The notes: generated from the letters alone by a model not told the origin. A stretch of DNA of 34,935 nt from Marinobacter sp. (GCA_030149475.1 JASBRL010000014.1:1-34935); one strand, 5' to 3'; counted from the stretch's first letter, positions 6,759 through 19,062 are shown. Translations and numbers: made by a program.

Positions 6759-8438
6759 TCAATGGTGGGTTGCCTGACCTTTACTGAACATTTCCCGGGC
6801 ATGCGCGATAGTCTGTTCTGTCATGTCCACGCCACCCAGCATTCGGGCCACTTCACTGACTCGGCCGTTGTCGTCCAGGCTTTCGATGCGGGAGAATGTC
6901 GCGTCCTGTTCGGTAAACTTCGACACAAACAGGTGCTGATGGCATTGAGCTGCAACCTGCGGCAAATGGGTGACGCATAGCACCTGGCCGTTGCTGCCCA
7001 GTGCGCGAAGTAGTCGGCCGACCACTTCTGCCGTGCCGCCACCGATGCCTACATCCACTTCATCGAAAATCAGAGTGGGCGTTGTCGAAGTCTGTGCCAC
7101 CACCACCTGAATGGCCAGACTGATGCGCGACAGTTCACCGCCGGATGCCACTTTGGCCAGGGGTCGGGCGGGCTGACCAGGGTTGGTGCTCACCAGGAAT
7201 TCAATGTCCTCATGGCCATGGGCCGACGGCTCGGCGTTGTTCGTGGGACTCAGATGCGTGACAAACTGTACGGCGGGCATGCTGAGCTGCTGGAGTTCGC
7301 TGGCGATACGTTGGTCCAGGTTGGCTGCCGCTTTTTGGCGCCGCTCCGACAGTTCGTCGGCCAGCTCACGGTATACTGTTAATTGCTGGTCCAGGTCGGT
7401 CTCGAGCTGCTCCACGCTGCCCCCGTCATCGTCCAGAGTGGCGAGCTCTTCTGTCAGGCGCGTATGCAGTTCAGGCAGTTCCTCCGGTTGGATTCGATGC
7501 TTGCGGGCCATCTGGTAGATCGCGCTAAGTCGCCCTTCGATGTCGCTCAGTCGCTGGGGGTCTGCCTCATAATCTTCGACAAAATGGCGCAGATTGTCGC
7601 CGGCTTCGGTCACCTGAATGTGTGCCTCGTTCAGCATTTGCAGGGTGTCGGTCAACGCGGGCACGTTAACCGGCATCTGCTCGAGTTGGTTGATGGCGTG
7701 GCGCAACAGGCTGGCGGCACTGGTTTCATCTTCGGTGCAGAGCAAGGCTGCCTGCTGACTGCGCAGGCGAACGTCCTCAGCGTGGCTGAGTTGCTGTTGC
7801 TCTGTCTCGAGTACGGATTGTTCGTCATCATTCAGTGCCAGTCTGTCCAGTTCTTCAACCTGATAGCGCAGTAGCTGCAGCCTGGCTTCGGTTTCGTCGG
7901 CATTATGCCTTCGCTCATCAAGGCGGTTGCGGATGTTTTGCCAGGTTTTCCAGGCAGCATGAGTGTCTGCCACCAGGGATTCGGTGCCGGCGAACTCATC
8001 CAGCAGCTTCCGGTGGGTATCTTTCTGAAGCAGCGACTGGTGCTGGTGCTGACTATGAATGTCCATCAGTTGGCAGCCCAGTTCGCGCAGGTGCCCCAGG
8101 GGGCAGGGCTGTCCATTAATGTAGGCCCTGGAACGGCCGTCACGGCTGATCACCCGGCGCAGAATGCAGTCTGTATCGTCATCTAGTTCGTGGTTGCTCA
8201 GCCAGCGCAGAGCCTCCGGGATCCGTGACACGTCAAAAGTGGCAGTTATGTCGGCCCGTTTGGCGCCGTGACGGACGGAGCCGGCATCCGCCCTTCCGCC
8301 CATGACCAGCCCCAGAGCGTCCAGCACTATTGACTTGCCGGCTCCGGTTTCTCCAGTCAGCGCTGTCATTCCGCCCTGAAACTGGAGTTCGACGCGTTCG
8401 GCGATGGCGTAGTTGGCAACAATCAATTGGCTGAGCAT
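6759..8438 (-). CDS. recN: DNA repair protein RecN
   Basis: This 559-aa SMC-like ATPase acts in recombinational repair of double-strand breaks. The N-terminal half carries Walker A GETGAGKS (residues 29-36) in MTALTGETGAGKSIVLDAL. A long central part is rich in Glu, Gln, Leu and Arg and would form coiled coil. The C-terminal half has the ABC signature ASGGELSRISLAIQ, Walker B TLIFDEVDVGIGGGTAE and the switch VTHLPQVAAQ. The start at 8438 (MLSQLIVANYAIAE) has AGGAGA upstream; the frame stays open to 9110, but that part is antisense to grpE. Two LexA boxes overlap its promoter, so it should be SOS-induced. It is divergent from grpE. Confidence 0.97.
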   Translation of the reverse strand: MLSQLIVANYAIAERVELQFQGGMTALTGETGAGKSIVLDALGLVMGGRADAGSVRHGAKRADITATFDVSRIPEALRWLSNHELDDDTDCILRRVISRDGRSRAYINGQPCPLGHLRELGCQLMDIHSQHQHQSLLQKDTHRKLLDEFAGTESLVADTHAAWKTWQNIRNRLDERRHNADETEARLQLLRYQVEELDRLALNDDEQSVLETEQQQLSHAEDVRLRSQQAALLCTEDETSAASLLRHAINQLEQMPVNVPALTDTLQMLNEAHIQVTEAGDNLRHFVEDYEADPQRLSDIEGRLSAIYQMARKHRIQPEELPELHTRLTEELATLDDDGGSVEQLETDLDQQLTVYRELADELSERRQKAAANLDQRIASELQQLSMPAVQFVTHLSPTNNAEPSAHGHEDIEFLVSTNPGQPARPLAKVASGGELSRISLAIQVVVAQTSTTPTLIFDEVDVGIGGGTAEVVGRLLRALGSNGQVLCVTHLPQVAAQCHQHLFVSKFTEQDATFSRIESLDDNGRVSEVARMLGGVDMTEQTIAHAREMFSKGQATHH

Positions 8439-8491
8439 GGTCTCTCCTTTCCCGGCGATAGGCCCTGTAACCGTCCGGTCGGGCAGCTGGG

Positions 8492-8530
8492 AACTGTTGG
8501 TATATACAGTAACTGTGAATATATACAGTA
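8492..8530 (-). promoter_or_regulatory. Two adjacent LexA (SOS) boxes controlling recN
   Basis: Two perfect CTGT-N8-ACAG motifs lie at 8494-8509 and 8513-8528, each in a TA-rich 20-bp context. Their centres are 19 bp apart, so two LexA dimers could bind on nearly the same face of the helix. One box covers the -10 region of the recN promoter. LexA repression of recN with more than one box is known from E. coli. Confidence 0.92.
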
Positions 8531-8546
8531 TCAGATGGGGTTGCAA
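8518..8546 (-). promoter_or_regulatory. Sigma-70 promoter of recN
   Basis: On the minus strand TTGCAA (8541-8546) and TATATT (complement of 8518-8523) are separated by exactly 17 bp. The -10 box is inside the upstream LexA box, which gives a direct repression mechanism. Confidence 0.75.
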
Positions 8547-8571
8547 GTGTGCATTTGTGATGTGACGACGG

Positions 8572-8598
8572 TTGAAACCGGCCTGCCCGGCCCCATAT
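8572..8598 (+). promoter_or_regulatory. Sigma-32 heat-shock promoter of grpE
   Basis: TTGAAA (8572-8577) and CCCCATAT (8591-8598) are separated by 13 bp. This matches the RpoH consensus CTTGAAA-N11-16-CCCCATNT almost perfectly. It lies about 70 bp upstream of the grpE start codon and 25 bp from the divergent recN -35 box. Confidence 0.88.
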
Positions 8599-8666
8599 CG
8601 CTGAGCAGGTTTTAACCACAGCCTGATGAATGAGTCGGGCTGGTCATGATTGAGCAGGAGTAGCCC

Positions 8667-9266
8667 ATGAGCGCTGACGAAAATCGTAACGAACAGACGG
8701 ATGAAAAGCTGAAAGACGAAGAGGTCGTTGAGTCGTCGGCTGACGCAACGGACGAGGCGGGTGCGCAGGAACCGGACGAGGCATCCGCGCTTCGTGAACA
8801 GGTCAAGGAGTATCAGGAGCAGGTATTGCGGTCCCAGGCGGAGATGCAGAACGTGCGCCGCCGGGCTGAAATTGATGTGGAGAAGGCTCACAAGTTTGCT
8901 CTGGAAAAGTTCGTCAAGGAACTGCTGCCGGTTGCGGACAGTCTGGAAAAGGCCGTTGAGACGACCGAGGCCAGCCAGGGCGAGGACGAGCGTCTGGCGT
9001 CGATCAGGGAAGGTGCGGAAATGACGCTTAATCTGTTCATGAACAGCCTGCGCAAATTCAACGTGGCCCAGTTGAATCCGGTGGGCGAGCCGTTCGATCC
9101 CCAGCACCACGAGGCCATGTCCATGGTGCCGGCTCCCGACGCCGAGCCGAACAGCGTGGTGGCGGTGGTGCAGAAAGGCTACACCCTGAACGACCGCCTG
9201 GTTCGCCCGGCCATGGTAGTGGTGGCCAAGGCCGAAGGGTCGCCAAAAATTGATGAGCAGGCTTGA
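8667..9266 (+). CDS. grpE: Nucleotide exchange factor GrpE
   Basis: This 199-aa dimeric co-chaperone releases ADP from DnaK. The first 45 or so residues are acidic and disordered-looking. A long coiled-coil helix follows ([41 protein letters not shown]), then the C-terminal beta domain with [18 protein letters not shown] and [25 protein letters not shown]. The start at 8667 has AGGAG 7 bases upstream. It heads the grpE-dnaK-dnaJ heat-shock group and has its own sigma-32 promoter. Confidence 0.97.
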   Translation: MSADENRNEQTDEKLKDEEVVESSADATDEAGAQEPDEASALREQVKEYQEQVLRSQAEMQNVRRRAEIDVEKAHKFALEKFVKELLPVADSLEKAVETTEASQGEDERLASIREGAEMTLNLFMNSLRKFNVAQLNPVGEPFDPQHHEAMSMVPAPDAEPNSVVAVVQKGYTLNDRLVRPAMVVVAKAEGSPKIDEQA

Positions 9267-9289
9267 AAACTGGAATCGGGCGCCAATAT
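9263..9289 (+). promoter_or_regulatory. Probable sigma-32 promoter of dnaK
   Basis: TTGAAA (9263-9268) and GCCAATAT (9282-9289, 6 of 8 to CCCCATAT) are 13 bp apart, the same spacing as at grpE. The -35 box overlaps the grpE stop codon (9264-9266), and the site is about 80 bp upstream of dnaK. Confidence 0.6.
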
Positions 9290-9372
9290 AGGCAGTTAAC
9301 AGATGTGGATCCGGTGATTTACCCCCGGAACAGATGGATGATCAGCCAGAACGAACGAATTGGAGCGAATCA

Positions 9373-11301
9373 ATGAGCAAGATTATTGGTATTGACCTGG
9401 GGACGACCAACTCCTGCGTTGCCATCATGGATGGCGACAAGGTCAAGGTTATCGAAAACGCCGAGGGCGATCGGACGACTCCCTCCATCATCGCCTACAC
9501 TGAAGACGGCGAGACCCTGGTTGGTCAGTCGGCCAAACGCCAGGCGGTCACCAATCCGAACAACACCCTGTATGCCATCAAGCGTCTGATCGGTCGTCGG
9601 TTTGACGACAGTGTGGTGCAGAAAGATATCAAAATGGTGCCCTACAAAATTACCAAGGCTGATAACGGCGATGCCTGGGTTGAAGTGAAGGGTGAGAAGA
9701 TGGCGCCACCGCAGGTGTCTGCGGAAGTGCTGAAGAAAATGAAGAAGACCGCCGAGGACTACCTGGGCGAGAAAGTGACCGAAGCGGTGATTACCGTGCC
9801 GGCCTACTTTAACGACAGCCAGCGTCAGGCTACCAAGGATGCTGGCAAGATCGCCGGCCTTGACGTCAAGCGGATCATCAACGAGCCGACGGCGGCAGCG
9901 CTGGCTTACGGCATGGACAAGAAAAGCGGTGATCGTACCGTGGCAGTCTATGACCTGGGTGGCGGTACTTTTGATATTTCCATTATCGAGATTGCGGACG
10001 TGGACGGCGAGCACCAGTTTGAAGTGCTCGCGACCAACGGCGACACCTTCCTCGGTGGTGAAGACTTTGACATGCGCCTGATCGAGTATCTGGCGGACCA
10101 GTTCAAGAAAGACAGTGGCATTGACCTGCGCGGTGACTCGCTGGCCATGCAGCGCCTGAAGGAAGCGGCCGAGAAAGCCAAGATCGAGCTTTCCAGCAGC
10201 CAGCAGACCGACGTCAACCTGCCATATGTAACGGCTGACGCCAGTGGGCCCAAGCACATGAATGTGAAAGTGACCCGCGCCAAGCTGGAGTCACTGGTGG
10301 AAGAACTGGTCGAGCGGAGTCTCGAACCCTGCAAGGTGGCACTGCAGGATTCTGGCATCAAACACTCCGAGATCGACGAAGTGATTCTGGTCGGTGGCCA
10401 GACCCGTATGCCATTGGTGCAGGAGAAGGTGAAAAACTTTTTCGGCAAGGAAGCGCGGAAAGACGTTAACCCGGACGAAGCGGTTGCTGTCGGTGCTGCC
10501 ATCCAGGCTGCCGTTCTTTCCGGTGACGTGAAAGACGTGCTGCTGCTGGACGTAACCCCGCTGACTCTGGGTATCGAAACCATGGGTGGCGTGGCTACCC
10601 CGTTGATCGAGAAAAACACCACGATCCCGACCAAGAAGTCGCAGACTTTCTCGACAGCGGAGGACAATCAGACGGCTGTAACCATTCATGTGGTTCAGGG
10701 CGAGCGCAAGCAGGCCAGTCAGAACAAGTCCCTGGGGCGGTTCGACCTGGCCGATATTCCGCCGGCTCAACGCGGGGTGCCGCAGATTGAGGTGACCTTT
10801 GATATTGATGCCAACGGTATCCTCAATGTGTCGGCCAAAGACAAGGCGACCGGCAAGGAGCAGTCCATCGTGATCAAGGCCTCTTCCGGCCTGAATGACG
10901 ACGAAATCGAAAAGATGGTGCAGGATGCCGAAGCCAACGCCGAGGAAGATCGCAAGTTCGAGGAGTTGGTGCAGGTCCGCAACCAGGGTGATGCGATGGT
11001 TCACGCTGTTCGCAAAACCCTGTCCGAAGCGGGCGACAAAGTCGGCGACAGCGAAAAAGAGTCTATTGAAACCTCTATCAAGGAACTCGAGGAAGCGCTG
11101 GCGGGCACCGATAAGGATGATATCGAAGCCAAGACCCAGAAGCTGACTGAAATCTCCTCGGAGCTGGCCCAGAAGATGTACTCCGAGCAGGCCGAAGGCG
11201 CGCAACAGGCTGGCGGGCAAGACGGAGCGAAGGCCTCCGGTACCAGTGATGATGCGGTCGATGCCGAGTTCGAAGAGGTCAAGGATGAGGACAAGCGGTA
11301 A
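9373..11301 (+). CDS. dnaK: Molecular chaperone DnaK (Hsp70)
   Basis: This 642-aa ATP-driven chaperone folds and rescues cytosolic proteins with DnaJ and GrpE. The ATPase domain (about 1-385) has the phosphate-loop motif [32 protein letters not shown], the [11 protein letters not shown] motif and [13 protein letters not shown]. The linker [16 protein letters not shown] is followed by the substrate-binding domain and a lid with an Ala/Gly/Gln-rich stretch ending [11 protein letters not shown], the usual EEV-type tail. The start at 9373 (MSKIIGID) has GGAG 8 bases upstream; the ATG at 9334 would add 13 unconserved residues. A terminator follows, so dnaJ probably depends partly on its own transcript. 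Confidence 0.98.
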   Translation: MSKIIGIDLGTTNSCVAIMDGDKVKVIENAEGDRTTPSIIAYTEDGETLVGQSAKRQAVTNPNNTLYAIKRLIGRRFDDSVVQKDIKMVPYKITKADNGDAWVEVKGEKMAPPQVSAEVLKKMKKTAEDYLGEKVTEAVITVPAYFNDSQRQATKDAGKIAGLDVKRIINEPTAAALAYGMDKKSGDRTVAVYDLGGGTFDISIIEIADVDGEHQFEVLATNGDTFLGGEDFDMRLIEYLADQFKKDSGIDLRGDSLAMQRLKEAAEKAKIELSSSQQTDVNLPYVTADASGPKHMNVKVTRAKLESLVEELVERSLEPCKVALQDSGIKHSEIDEVILVGGQTRMPLVQEKVKNFFGKEARKDVNPDEAVAVGAAIQAAVLSGDVKDVLLLDVTPLTLGIETMGGVATPLIEKNTTIPTKKSQTFSTAEDNQTAVTIHVVQGERKQASQNKSLGRFDLADIPPAQRGVPQIEVTFDIDANGILNVSAKDKATGKEQSIVIKASSGLNDDEIEKMVQDAEANAEEDRKFEELVQVRNQGDAMVHAVRKTLSEAGDKVGDSEKESIETSIKELEEALAGTDKDDIEAKTQKLTEISSELAQKMYSEQAEGAQQAGGQDGAKASGTSDDAVDAEFEEVKDEDKR

Positions 11302-11329
11302 TCGGACCATGCCCGTTATGGCATGAAAG

Positions 11330-11357
11330 AACGCGGGGTAACCAGCCCCGCGTTTTT
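11330..11357 (+). terminator. Intrinsic terminator after dnaK
   Basis: A 9-bp stem AACGCGGGG/CCCCGCGTT (11330-11338 with 11346-11354) with a 7-nt loop is followed by a T run to 11357. It separates dnaK from dnaJ, which starts 184 bp further on. That gap shows no sigma-32 or sigma-70 promoter I can defend. Confidence 0.85.
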
Positions 11358-11540
11358 CCGTATCTGGATGCCGTCGTTCTGACAGTGAAGCGGCGGCCGT
11401 CCATATTGGATTCATTGCAGTATCTGCCTGGGTAGAGCTGCTTTTTTGTCTGGGTGGGCTGGTGAATCCGGCCCGGATAAAAACCAGAAAACACGGTTGC
11501 AAGCTCCCCGCCAGAGGGTGTTGAACACAGGGTTTCTAGC

Positions 11541-13479
<1,939 letters not shown>

Positions 13480-13494
13480 CGGTGCGTTTAGCGA

Positions 13495-13523
13495 TGGACA
13501 GAGACAGCCGTCTTTTTTATAAT
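13495..13523 (+). promoter_or_regulatory. Sigma-70 promoter of carAB
   Basis: TGGACA (13495-13500) and a consensus TATAAT (13518-13523) are separated by exactly 17 bp, 11 of 12 to consensus. The start would be near 13530, giving carA a leader of about 200 nt that contains an intrinsic terminator. Confidence 0.8.
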
Positions 13524-13574
13524 GAGGCGGTTTAACTGCACCAAGCGTAGCCTGAATAAAGCTGGCAACCATAA

Positions 13575-13611
13575 AGCGGGACGGAGCGAAAAATCTCCCT
13601 CTCGCTTTTTT
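13575..13611 (+). terminator. Intrinsic terminator in the carA leader (probable attenuator)
   Basis: The stem is AGCGGGA/TCTCGCT (13575-13581 with 13600-13606, one G-U), a C-C mismatch, then GGAG/CTCC (13583-13586 with 13595-13598) and an 8-nt loop, followed by T through 13611. It lies about 80 nt after the predicted carA start site and 120 nt before carA, and also about 95 nt after dapB. It can end dapB transcripts and must be passed by transcripts reaching carA. Confidence 0.75.
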
Positions 13612-13731
13612 GCGACCTGAATTTGCGCTTGCGTTCCTGTTCGTGACGTTGGAGTCCGCACGCCCTGAAGAGGGGGTTTGTGGGGGCTTGATTCGGAACT
13701 GACCATACGCCACTCGATGAGGATACAAGCC

Positions 13732-14862
13732 TTGAGTACACCTGCAATCCTTGCGCTCGCAGACGGAAGTCTTTTCCACGGTATCGCCATAGGCGCTGAT
13801 GGCGAAACCAGCGGTGAGGTGGTATTCAATACCGCGATGACCGGGTATCAGGAAATTCTGACCGACCCATCCTATGCCCGCCAGATCGTAACCCTGACTT
13901 ACCCCCACATTGGCAGCACCGGCGTAAATCCGGAGGACATCGAGTCTGACCGGGTTCAGGCGGCGGGACTGGTCATTCGCGATCTGCCGCTGATGGCCAG
14001 TAACTGGCGCAGCACCCAGTCACTGGACGACTACCTGCGGGACAGTAACGTCATTGGTATTGCGGGCATTGACACCCGCCGGCTTACCCGGATCTTGCGC
14101 GACAAGGGGTCACAGAATGGTGCCATCGTAGCCGGCGCCGGGGCGACACCTGAGCGGGCGCTGGCCCTGGCCAATGAGTTCCCCGGCTTGAAGGGCATGG
14201 ATCTGGCGAAAGAAGTCAGCGCAACGGAGATCCGCACCTGGAGCCAGGGTGAGTGGGTGCTGGGCGAAGGCTATGCGAGTCAGGTTGACAGCCGGTTCAG
14301 AGTGGTGGCCTGGGATTACGGCATCAAGTACAACATTCTGCGCATGCTTACCAGTCGCGGCTGCGATGTCACCGTGGTCCCCGCCCAGACTCCGGCATCC
14401 GAGGTGCTGGCCATGGCGCCGGATGGCATCTTCCTGTCCAACGGGCCTGGCGATCCGGAACCTTGCGATTACGCGATCAGGGCCATCCAGGACGTTCTGG
14501 AAACCGATATCCCGGTGTTCGGGATCTGTCTGGGACACCAGTTGCTGGCACTGGCCAGTGGTGCGAGAACCCTGAAGATGGGACACGGTCACCACGGTGC
14601 CAACCATCCGGTACAGAATCTTGCCGACGGTACCGTGATGATTACCAGCCAGAACCATGGCTTCGCAGTGGATGAAACCAGCCTGCCGGACAATCTGCAG
14701 GCGACTCACAAGTCCCTGTTCGACAATACATTGCAGGGGATTCGCCGCACGGACAAGCCGGCGTTCAGCTTTCAGGGGCACCCGGAGGCGAGCCCGGGCC
14801 CGCACGATGTCGCGCCCCTGTTCAATGAGTTTATTCGCATGATGGAAGCGCGTGTGGCCTGA
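13732..14862 (+). CDS. carA: Carbamoyl-phosphate synthase small (glutaminase) subunit
   Basis: This 376-aa subunit hydrolyses glutamine and channels ammonia to CarB for carbamoyl phosphate, the precursor of arginine and pyrimidines. The N-terminal domain has [34 protein letters not shown]. The class I amidotransferase domain has the nucleophile Cys266 in GICLGHQ and His350/Glu352 in HPEASPG. The preferred start is TTG at 13732 (family N-terminus [12 protein letters not shown]) with AGGA 8 bases upstream. An in-frame ATG at 13717 would add five residues but has no ribosome site. It lies 76 bp upstream of carB. Confidence 0.96.
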   Translation: MSTPAILALADGSLFHGIAIGADGETSGEVVFNTAMTGYQEILTDPSYARQIVTLTYPHIGSTGVNPEDIESDRVQAAGLVIRDLPLMASNWRSTQSLDDYLRDSNVIGIAGIDTRRLTRILRDKGSQNGAIVAGAGATPERALALANEFPGLKGMDLAKEVSATEIRTWSQGEWVLGEGYASQVDSRFRVVAWDYGIKYNILRMLTSRGCDVTVVPAQTPASEVLAMAPDGIFLSNGPGDPEPCDYAIRAIQDVLETDIPVFGICLGHQLLALASGARTLKMGHGHHGANHPVQNLADGTVMITSQNHGFAVDETSLPDNLQATHKSLFDNTLQGIRRTDKPAFSFQGHPEASPGPHDVAPLFNEFIRMMEARVA

Positions 14863-14938
14863 CATCGGCCCGCTCCCGTGCCAGAGCCTCGGTTTGCGCT
14901 GGACGAAATCAAAAAGTTGCTGACAGGTATACAACGAC

Positions 14939-17900
14939 ATGCCAAAGCGTACAGACATCAAGACGATTCTGATCCTGGGGGCTGGCCCCATTGTTATCGG
15001 GCAGGCGTGTGAGTTTGACTACTCCGGCGCCCAGGCCTGCAAGGCGCTCCGGGAAGAAGGCTATCGGGTTATCCTGGTCAACTCGAATCCGGCCACGATC
15101 ATGACTGATCCGGCGATGGCGGATGCCACCTACATCGAGCCAATCACCTGGCGAACCGTGGCCAAGATTATTGAAAAAGAGCAGCCCGACGCGCTGCTGC
15201 CCACCATGGGTGGCCAGACCGCCCTGAACTGCGCACTCGATCTGGAAAAGCACGGCGTACTGGCCGAGCACGGTGTGGAAATGATCGGCGCCAATGCCGA
15301 CACCATCGACAAGGCGGAGGATCGTGACCGTTTTGACAAAGCCATGCGAGCCATCGGCCTCGAATGTCCGCGGGCCTCAATGGCACACTCCATGGAAGAG
15401 GCCTTTCAGGTACTCGACGGGATCGGCTTTCCCTGTATCATCCGTCCGTCCTTCACTATGGGTGGCTCCGGGGGCGGGATCGCCTACAACCGGGATGAGT
15501 TCGAAGAGATCTGTACCCGCGGCCTGGATCTGTCGCCGACCAATGAGCTGCTGATCGATGAATCCCTGATCGGCTGGAAGGAATACGAGATGGAAGTGGT
15601 CCGCGACAAGGCGGACAACTGCATCATTGTGTGTGCCATCGAGAACTTCGACGCCATGGGCGTCCACACCGGTGACTCCATTACCGTAGCGCCCGCCCAG
15701 ACCCTGACCGACAAGGAATACCAGATCATGCGGAACGCCTCGCTGGCGGTGCTGCGTGAGATCGGCGTGGAAACCGGCGGGTCCAATGTCCAGTTCGGCA
15801 TCAATCCGGATAACGGCCGGATGGTGGTGATCGAAATGAACCCGCGGGTCTCACGCTCCTCGGCGCTGGCCTCCAAGGCGACCGGTTTTCCGATTGCCAA
15901 GGTAGCCGCCAAGCTTGCCGTGGGCTACACCCTCGATGAACTGCAGAATGACATCACCGGCGGTATTACGCCGGCCTCGTTCGAGCCCAGTATTGATTAT
16001 GTCGTCACCAAGATCCCCCGGTTCACCTTCGAAAAGTTCCCCCAGGCCGACGCCCGCCTGACCACCCAGATGAAATCGGTGGGTGAAGTTATGGCCATCG
16101 GCCGGACCTTCCAGGAGTCTCTGCAAAAGGCGCTTCGCGGTCTGGAAGTGGGCTCGGAAGGTTTCGAAGAGATGGTCGATCTGTCGACCGCAAATGGTCG
16201 TGACGAATTGATCCAGGAGCTGAATGTGCCCGGTGCCGAGCGCATCTGGTATATCGGTGATGCGTTTCGCAACGGCATGACGGTTGACGAGGTCTTCCGC
16301 CATACCAGGGTGGACCCCTGGTATCTGGTGCAGATTGAAGACCTGATCCGCGAAGAGACCACGCTGAAAAGCGCCGGCAAGGCTGACATCGACCGCGACA
16401 CCCTGTTCCGCCTCAAGCGCAAGGGGTTCTCCGACGGTCGGCTTGCCAGGCTGCTGGGCATCTCCGAGGTGAGTCTGCGCAAACTGCGGCATGACCTGGA
16501 CGTGCGTCCGGTTTACAAGCGTGTGGATACCTGCGCGGCCGAGTTCGCTTCCTCGACGGCCTATATGTACTCAACCTACGAGGAAGAATGCGAGGCGGCT
16601 GCTACCGATCGTGACAAGATCGTGGTGATCGGCGGCGGCCCCAACCGTATCGGTCAGGGCATCGAGTTCGATTATTGCTGTGTGCATGCGGCGCTCGCCA
16701 TGCGCGAGGATGGTTACGAGACCATCATGATCAACTGTAACCCGGAGACGGTGTCCACGGATTACGATACGTCTGACCGGCTGTATTTCGAGCCGATCAC
16801 TCTGGAAGACGTGCTGGAGATTGTTTACGTCGAAAAGCCCAAAGGCGTGATCGTCCAGTACGGTGGGCAGACGCCGCTCAAGCTGGCCCGGGGTCTGGAA
16901 GCCGCCGGAGTTCCGATTATCGGCACCAGCCCGGATGCGATCGACCGCGCCGAGGACCGCGAGCGGTTCCAGCAGATGATCGGTCGGCTCAATCTGCGGC
17001 AGCCCGAGAATGCCACCGTGCGCAGCCACGAGGAAGGTATCGTGGCGGCCCGTGAAATCGGCTATCCGCTGGTAGTGCGGCCGTCGTACGTGCTGGGTGG
17101 CCGCGCCATGGAAATTGTCTATGACGAGCAGGAGCTGGTGCGCTACATGCGCGATGCGGTGCTGGTCTCCAACGACAGTCCGGTGCTTCTTGATCATTTT
17201 CTCAACGCTGCCATTGAGGTGGATATTGACGCGGTCTGCGACGGCAAGGATGTGGTGATCGGCGGCATCATGCAGCATATCGAGCAGGCGGGCGTTCACT
17301 CCGGGGATTCGGCCTGTTCGCTGCCACCTTACTCTTTGCCGGCGGACGTGCAGGACGAAATGCGCGAGACTGTTCGGCGTATGGCCCTCGAACTGGATGT
17401 CGTGGGGCTGATGAACGTGCAGTTGGCCTGGCAGGACGGCCTGGTTTACGTCATCGAAGTAAACCCACGGGCTTCCCGGACGGTGCCGTTCGTGTCCAAG
17501 GCGATCGGCGTATCGCTGGCCAAGGTGGCGGCGCGCTGCATGGCCGGCAAGACCCTGGCAGAGCTGGGCTTTACCCGGGAGATTGTTCCGGTCCATTACG
17601 CGGTCAAGGAATCCGTTTTCCCGTTCAACAAGTTTCCGTCGGTGGACCCGATCCTGGGCCCGGAAATGAAGTCCACGGGTGAGGTCATGGGGCTTGGTGA
17701 CAGTTTTGACGAAGCCTTTGCCAAGGCGGCGCTGGCCTCGGGCGAGCGTCTGCCCGATACCGGCACCGCCTTTATTTCCGTACGCGATGTGGACAAGGCC
17801 GGTGCTGTCAAGGTGGCCGGTGATCTGCTGGATGCCGGCTTCAAGCTGGTCGCCACGACCGGCACGGCGGAGTCTCTCCGGGCTGCCGGCATTGCTGTCG

Positions 17901-18154
17901 AACGGGTCAACAAAGTGCGTGAGGGACGTCCCCACATTGTGGATGCAATCAAGAATGGTCAGGTACAGTTGATCATCAACACCACCGAAGGGCGCAAGGC
18001 CATTTCCGACTCGGCGCAGATTCGCCAGTCCGCCCTGAGGCACAAAGTGACCTATACAACGACCCTGGCCGGCGGCGAAGCCTTCTGCCGGGCGATAAAA
18101 TTCGGACCTGAGCGGACGGTACGCCGCCTTCAGGACTTACACGCAGGAAAGTAA
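14939..18154 (+). CDS. carB: Carbamoyl-phosphate synthase large subunit
   Basis: This 1071-aa enzyme makes carbamoyl phosphate from ammonia, bicarbonate and two ATP. Two homologous halves are visible. The first starts [21 protein letters not shown] and holds FTMGGSGGG; the second starts [20 protein letters not shown] (about 562-581) and holds [14 protein letters not shown]. Each carries an ATP-grasp domain with an EVNPR or EMNPR motif. The C-terminal MGS-like domain (about 930-1071, with [13 protein letters not shown]) is the allosteric site for effectors in E. coli. Length matches the family (1073 in E. coli). The greA start follows by 5 bp. Confidence 0.98.
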   Translation: MPKRTDIKTILILGAGPIVIGQACEFDYSGAQACKALREEGYRVILVNSNPATIMTDPAMADATYIEPITWRTVAKIIEKEQPDALLPTMGGQTALNCALDLEKHGVLAEHGVEMIGANADTIDKAEDRDRFDKAMRAIGLECPRASMAHSMEEAFQVLDGIGFPCIIRPSFTMGGSGGGIAYNRDEFEEICTRGLDLSPTNELLIDESLIGWKEYEMEVVRDKADNCIIVCAIENFDAMGVHTGDSITVAPAQTLTDKEYQIMRNASLAVLREIGVETGGSNVQFGINPDNGRMVVIEMNPRVSRSSALASKATGFPIAKVAAKLAVGYTLDELQNDITGGITPASFEPSIDYVVTKIPRFTFEKFPQADARLTTQMKSVGEVMAIGRTFQESLQKALRGLEVGSEGFEEMVDLSTANGRDELIQELNVPGAERIWYIGDAFRNGMTVDEVFRHTRVDPWYLVQIEDLIREETTLKSAGKADIDRDTLFRLKRKGFSDGRLARLLGISEVSLRKLRHDLDVRPVYKRVDTCAAEFASSTAYMYSTYEEECEAAATDRDKIVVIGGGPNRIGQGIEFDYCCVHAALAMREDGYETIMINCNPETVSTDYDTSDRLYFEPITLEDVLEIVYVEKPKGVIVQYGGQTPLKLARGLEAAGVPIIGTSPDAIDRAEDRERFQQMIGRLNLRQPENATVRSHEEGIVAAREIGYPLVVRPSYVLGGRAMEIVYDEQELVRYMRDAVLVSNDSPVLLDHFLNAAIEVDIDAVCDGKDVVIGGIMQHIEQAGVHSGDSACSLPPYSLPADVQDEMRETVRRMALELDVVGLMNVQLAWQDGLVYVIEVNPRASRTVPFVSKAIGVSLAKVAARCMAGKTLAELGFTREIVPVHYAVKESVFPFNKFPSVDPILGPEMKSTGEVMGLGDSFDEAFAKAALASGERLPDTGTAFISVRDVDKAGAVKVAGDLLDAGFKLVATTGTAESLRAAGIAVERVNKVREGRPHIVDAIKNGQVQLIINTTEGRKAISDSAQIRQSALRHKVTYTTTLAGGEAFCRAIKFGPERTVRRLQDLHAGK

Positions 18155-18159
18155 ACGTT

Positions 18160-18639
18160 ATGACAACCCGAGTTCCCATGACTGTTCACGGCGAGACCAG
18201 CTTGCGCGAAGAGCTCAAGCAGTTGAAGTCCATTGAGCGCCCGCGGGTTATCGCGGCTATCGCAGAGGCCCGCGAGCACGGCGACCTGAAAGAGAATGCG
18301 GAATACCATGCTGCGCGCGAGCAGCAGAGCTTCATCGAGGGCCGGATTCAGGAAATTGAGTCCAAGCTGTCATCGGCGCAGGTGATCGATGTCACCACCA
18401 TCGAGAACACCGGTAAGGTGATATTCGGGGTAACAGTGCGCCTGCTGAATGTCGATACTGACGAGCAGGTGTCCTACCAGATCTGCGGCGAAGACGAAGC
18501 GGACATCAAGGCCGGTAAGCTGTCGGTATCGTCACCGATTGCCCGCGCTCTGGTCGGTAGGTCCGAGGGTGATGTGGTTGCGATCCGGGTGCCGTCAGGC
18601 ACCGTCGAGTATGAAATCGAGGAAGTTGAGCATCTGTAA
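18160..18639 (+). CDS. greA: Transcription elongation factor GreA
   Basis: This 159-aa protein enters the secondary channel of RNA polymerase and stimulates cleavage of backtracked transcripts. The N-terminal coiled coil has the tip acidic motif [18 protein letters not shown]. The C-terminal FKBP-like domain has [12 protein letters not shown] and [14 protein letters not shown]. The start at 18160 has AGGAAAG about 6 bases upstream, inside the end of carB, so the two genes are probably co-transcribed. A bidirectional terminator closes the unit. Confidence 0.97.
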   Translation: MTTRVPMTVHGETSLREELKQLKSIERPRVIAAIAEAREHGDLKENAEYHAAREQQSFIEGRIQEIESKLSSAQVIDVTTIENTGKVIFGVTVRLLNVDTDEQVSYQICGEDEADIKAGKLSVSSPIARALVGRSEGDVVAIRVPSGTVEYEIEEVEHL

Positions 18640-18653
18640 GCGCTTTGCCTGAT

Positions 18654-18690
18654 AAAAAAACCGGCGTCGAAGTACCGAGCCGGTTTTTTT
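18654..18690. terminator. Bidirectional terminator between greA and yhbY
   Basis: Seven A (18654-18660), CCGGC (18661-18665), an inner TCG/CGA helix, GCCGG (18679-18683) and seven T (18684-18690) form a stem that terminates both the plus-strand greA and the minus-strand yhbY transcripts. Confidence 0.9.
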
Positions 18691-18710
18691 ATCGCTGAAG
18701 TCCCCCCGCG

Positions 18711-19019
18711 TTAGCGGGCTCGCTGCAGATTGGACAGTTTCGGGTTGGGTTTGGCTGCCCGGCGCATAATCACCGCGATTTTGCCGATGGTCTGCACCAG
18801 CTGTGCTCCGGAGGCCTCACAAAGCGCGGCGACCGCTTCCTGGCGTTGCTCCCGGTCCGGGCTGGCGATTTTGATCTTGATCAGTTCATGATCATCCAGT
18901 GCCCGCTCGAGCTCCTGCAACAATCCCTCTGTGAGCCCTTTGTCGCCGATAATAACGACCGGTTTAAGGTTGTGTGCAATGCCGCGATATTCACGACGTT
19001 GTTCAGGCGACAGACTCAT
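18711..19019 (-). CDS. yhbY: Ribosome assembly RNA-binding protein YhbY (CRM domain)
   Basis: This 102-aa protein consists of a single CRM domain: LSPEQRREYRGIAHNLKPVVIIGDKGLTEGLLQELERALDDHELIKIKIA, which includes the GxxG loop motif (GDKG), then VQTIGKIAVIMRRA. YhbY associates with pre-50S ribosomal subunits in E. coli. The ATG at 19019 matches the family start; the frame extends to a TTG at 19043 without a ribosome site. It is divergent from rlmE across 134 bp, an arrangement common in gammaproteobacteria. Confidence 0.95.
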   Translation of the reverse strand: MSLSPEQRREYRGIAHNLKPVVIIGDKGLTEGLLQELERALDDHELIKIKIASPDREQRQEAVAALCEASGAQLVQTIGKIAVIMRRAAKPNPKLSNLQRAR

Positions 19020-19062
19020 AATGAAATCTCTTGATTGGGACAATTAACAAAACGTCGACAGC

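Noticed and set aside
8439..9110. N-terminal extension of recN by 224 residues
   Set aside because: The extra frame crosses the LexA boxes and the recN promoter and then lies antisense to grpE; the family N-terminus starts at 8438.
16571..18043. Antisense open frame of 490 codons opposite carB
   Set aside because: Same shadow effect. The plus-strand carB reading is unambiguous across the whole interval.
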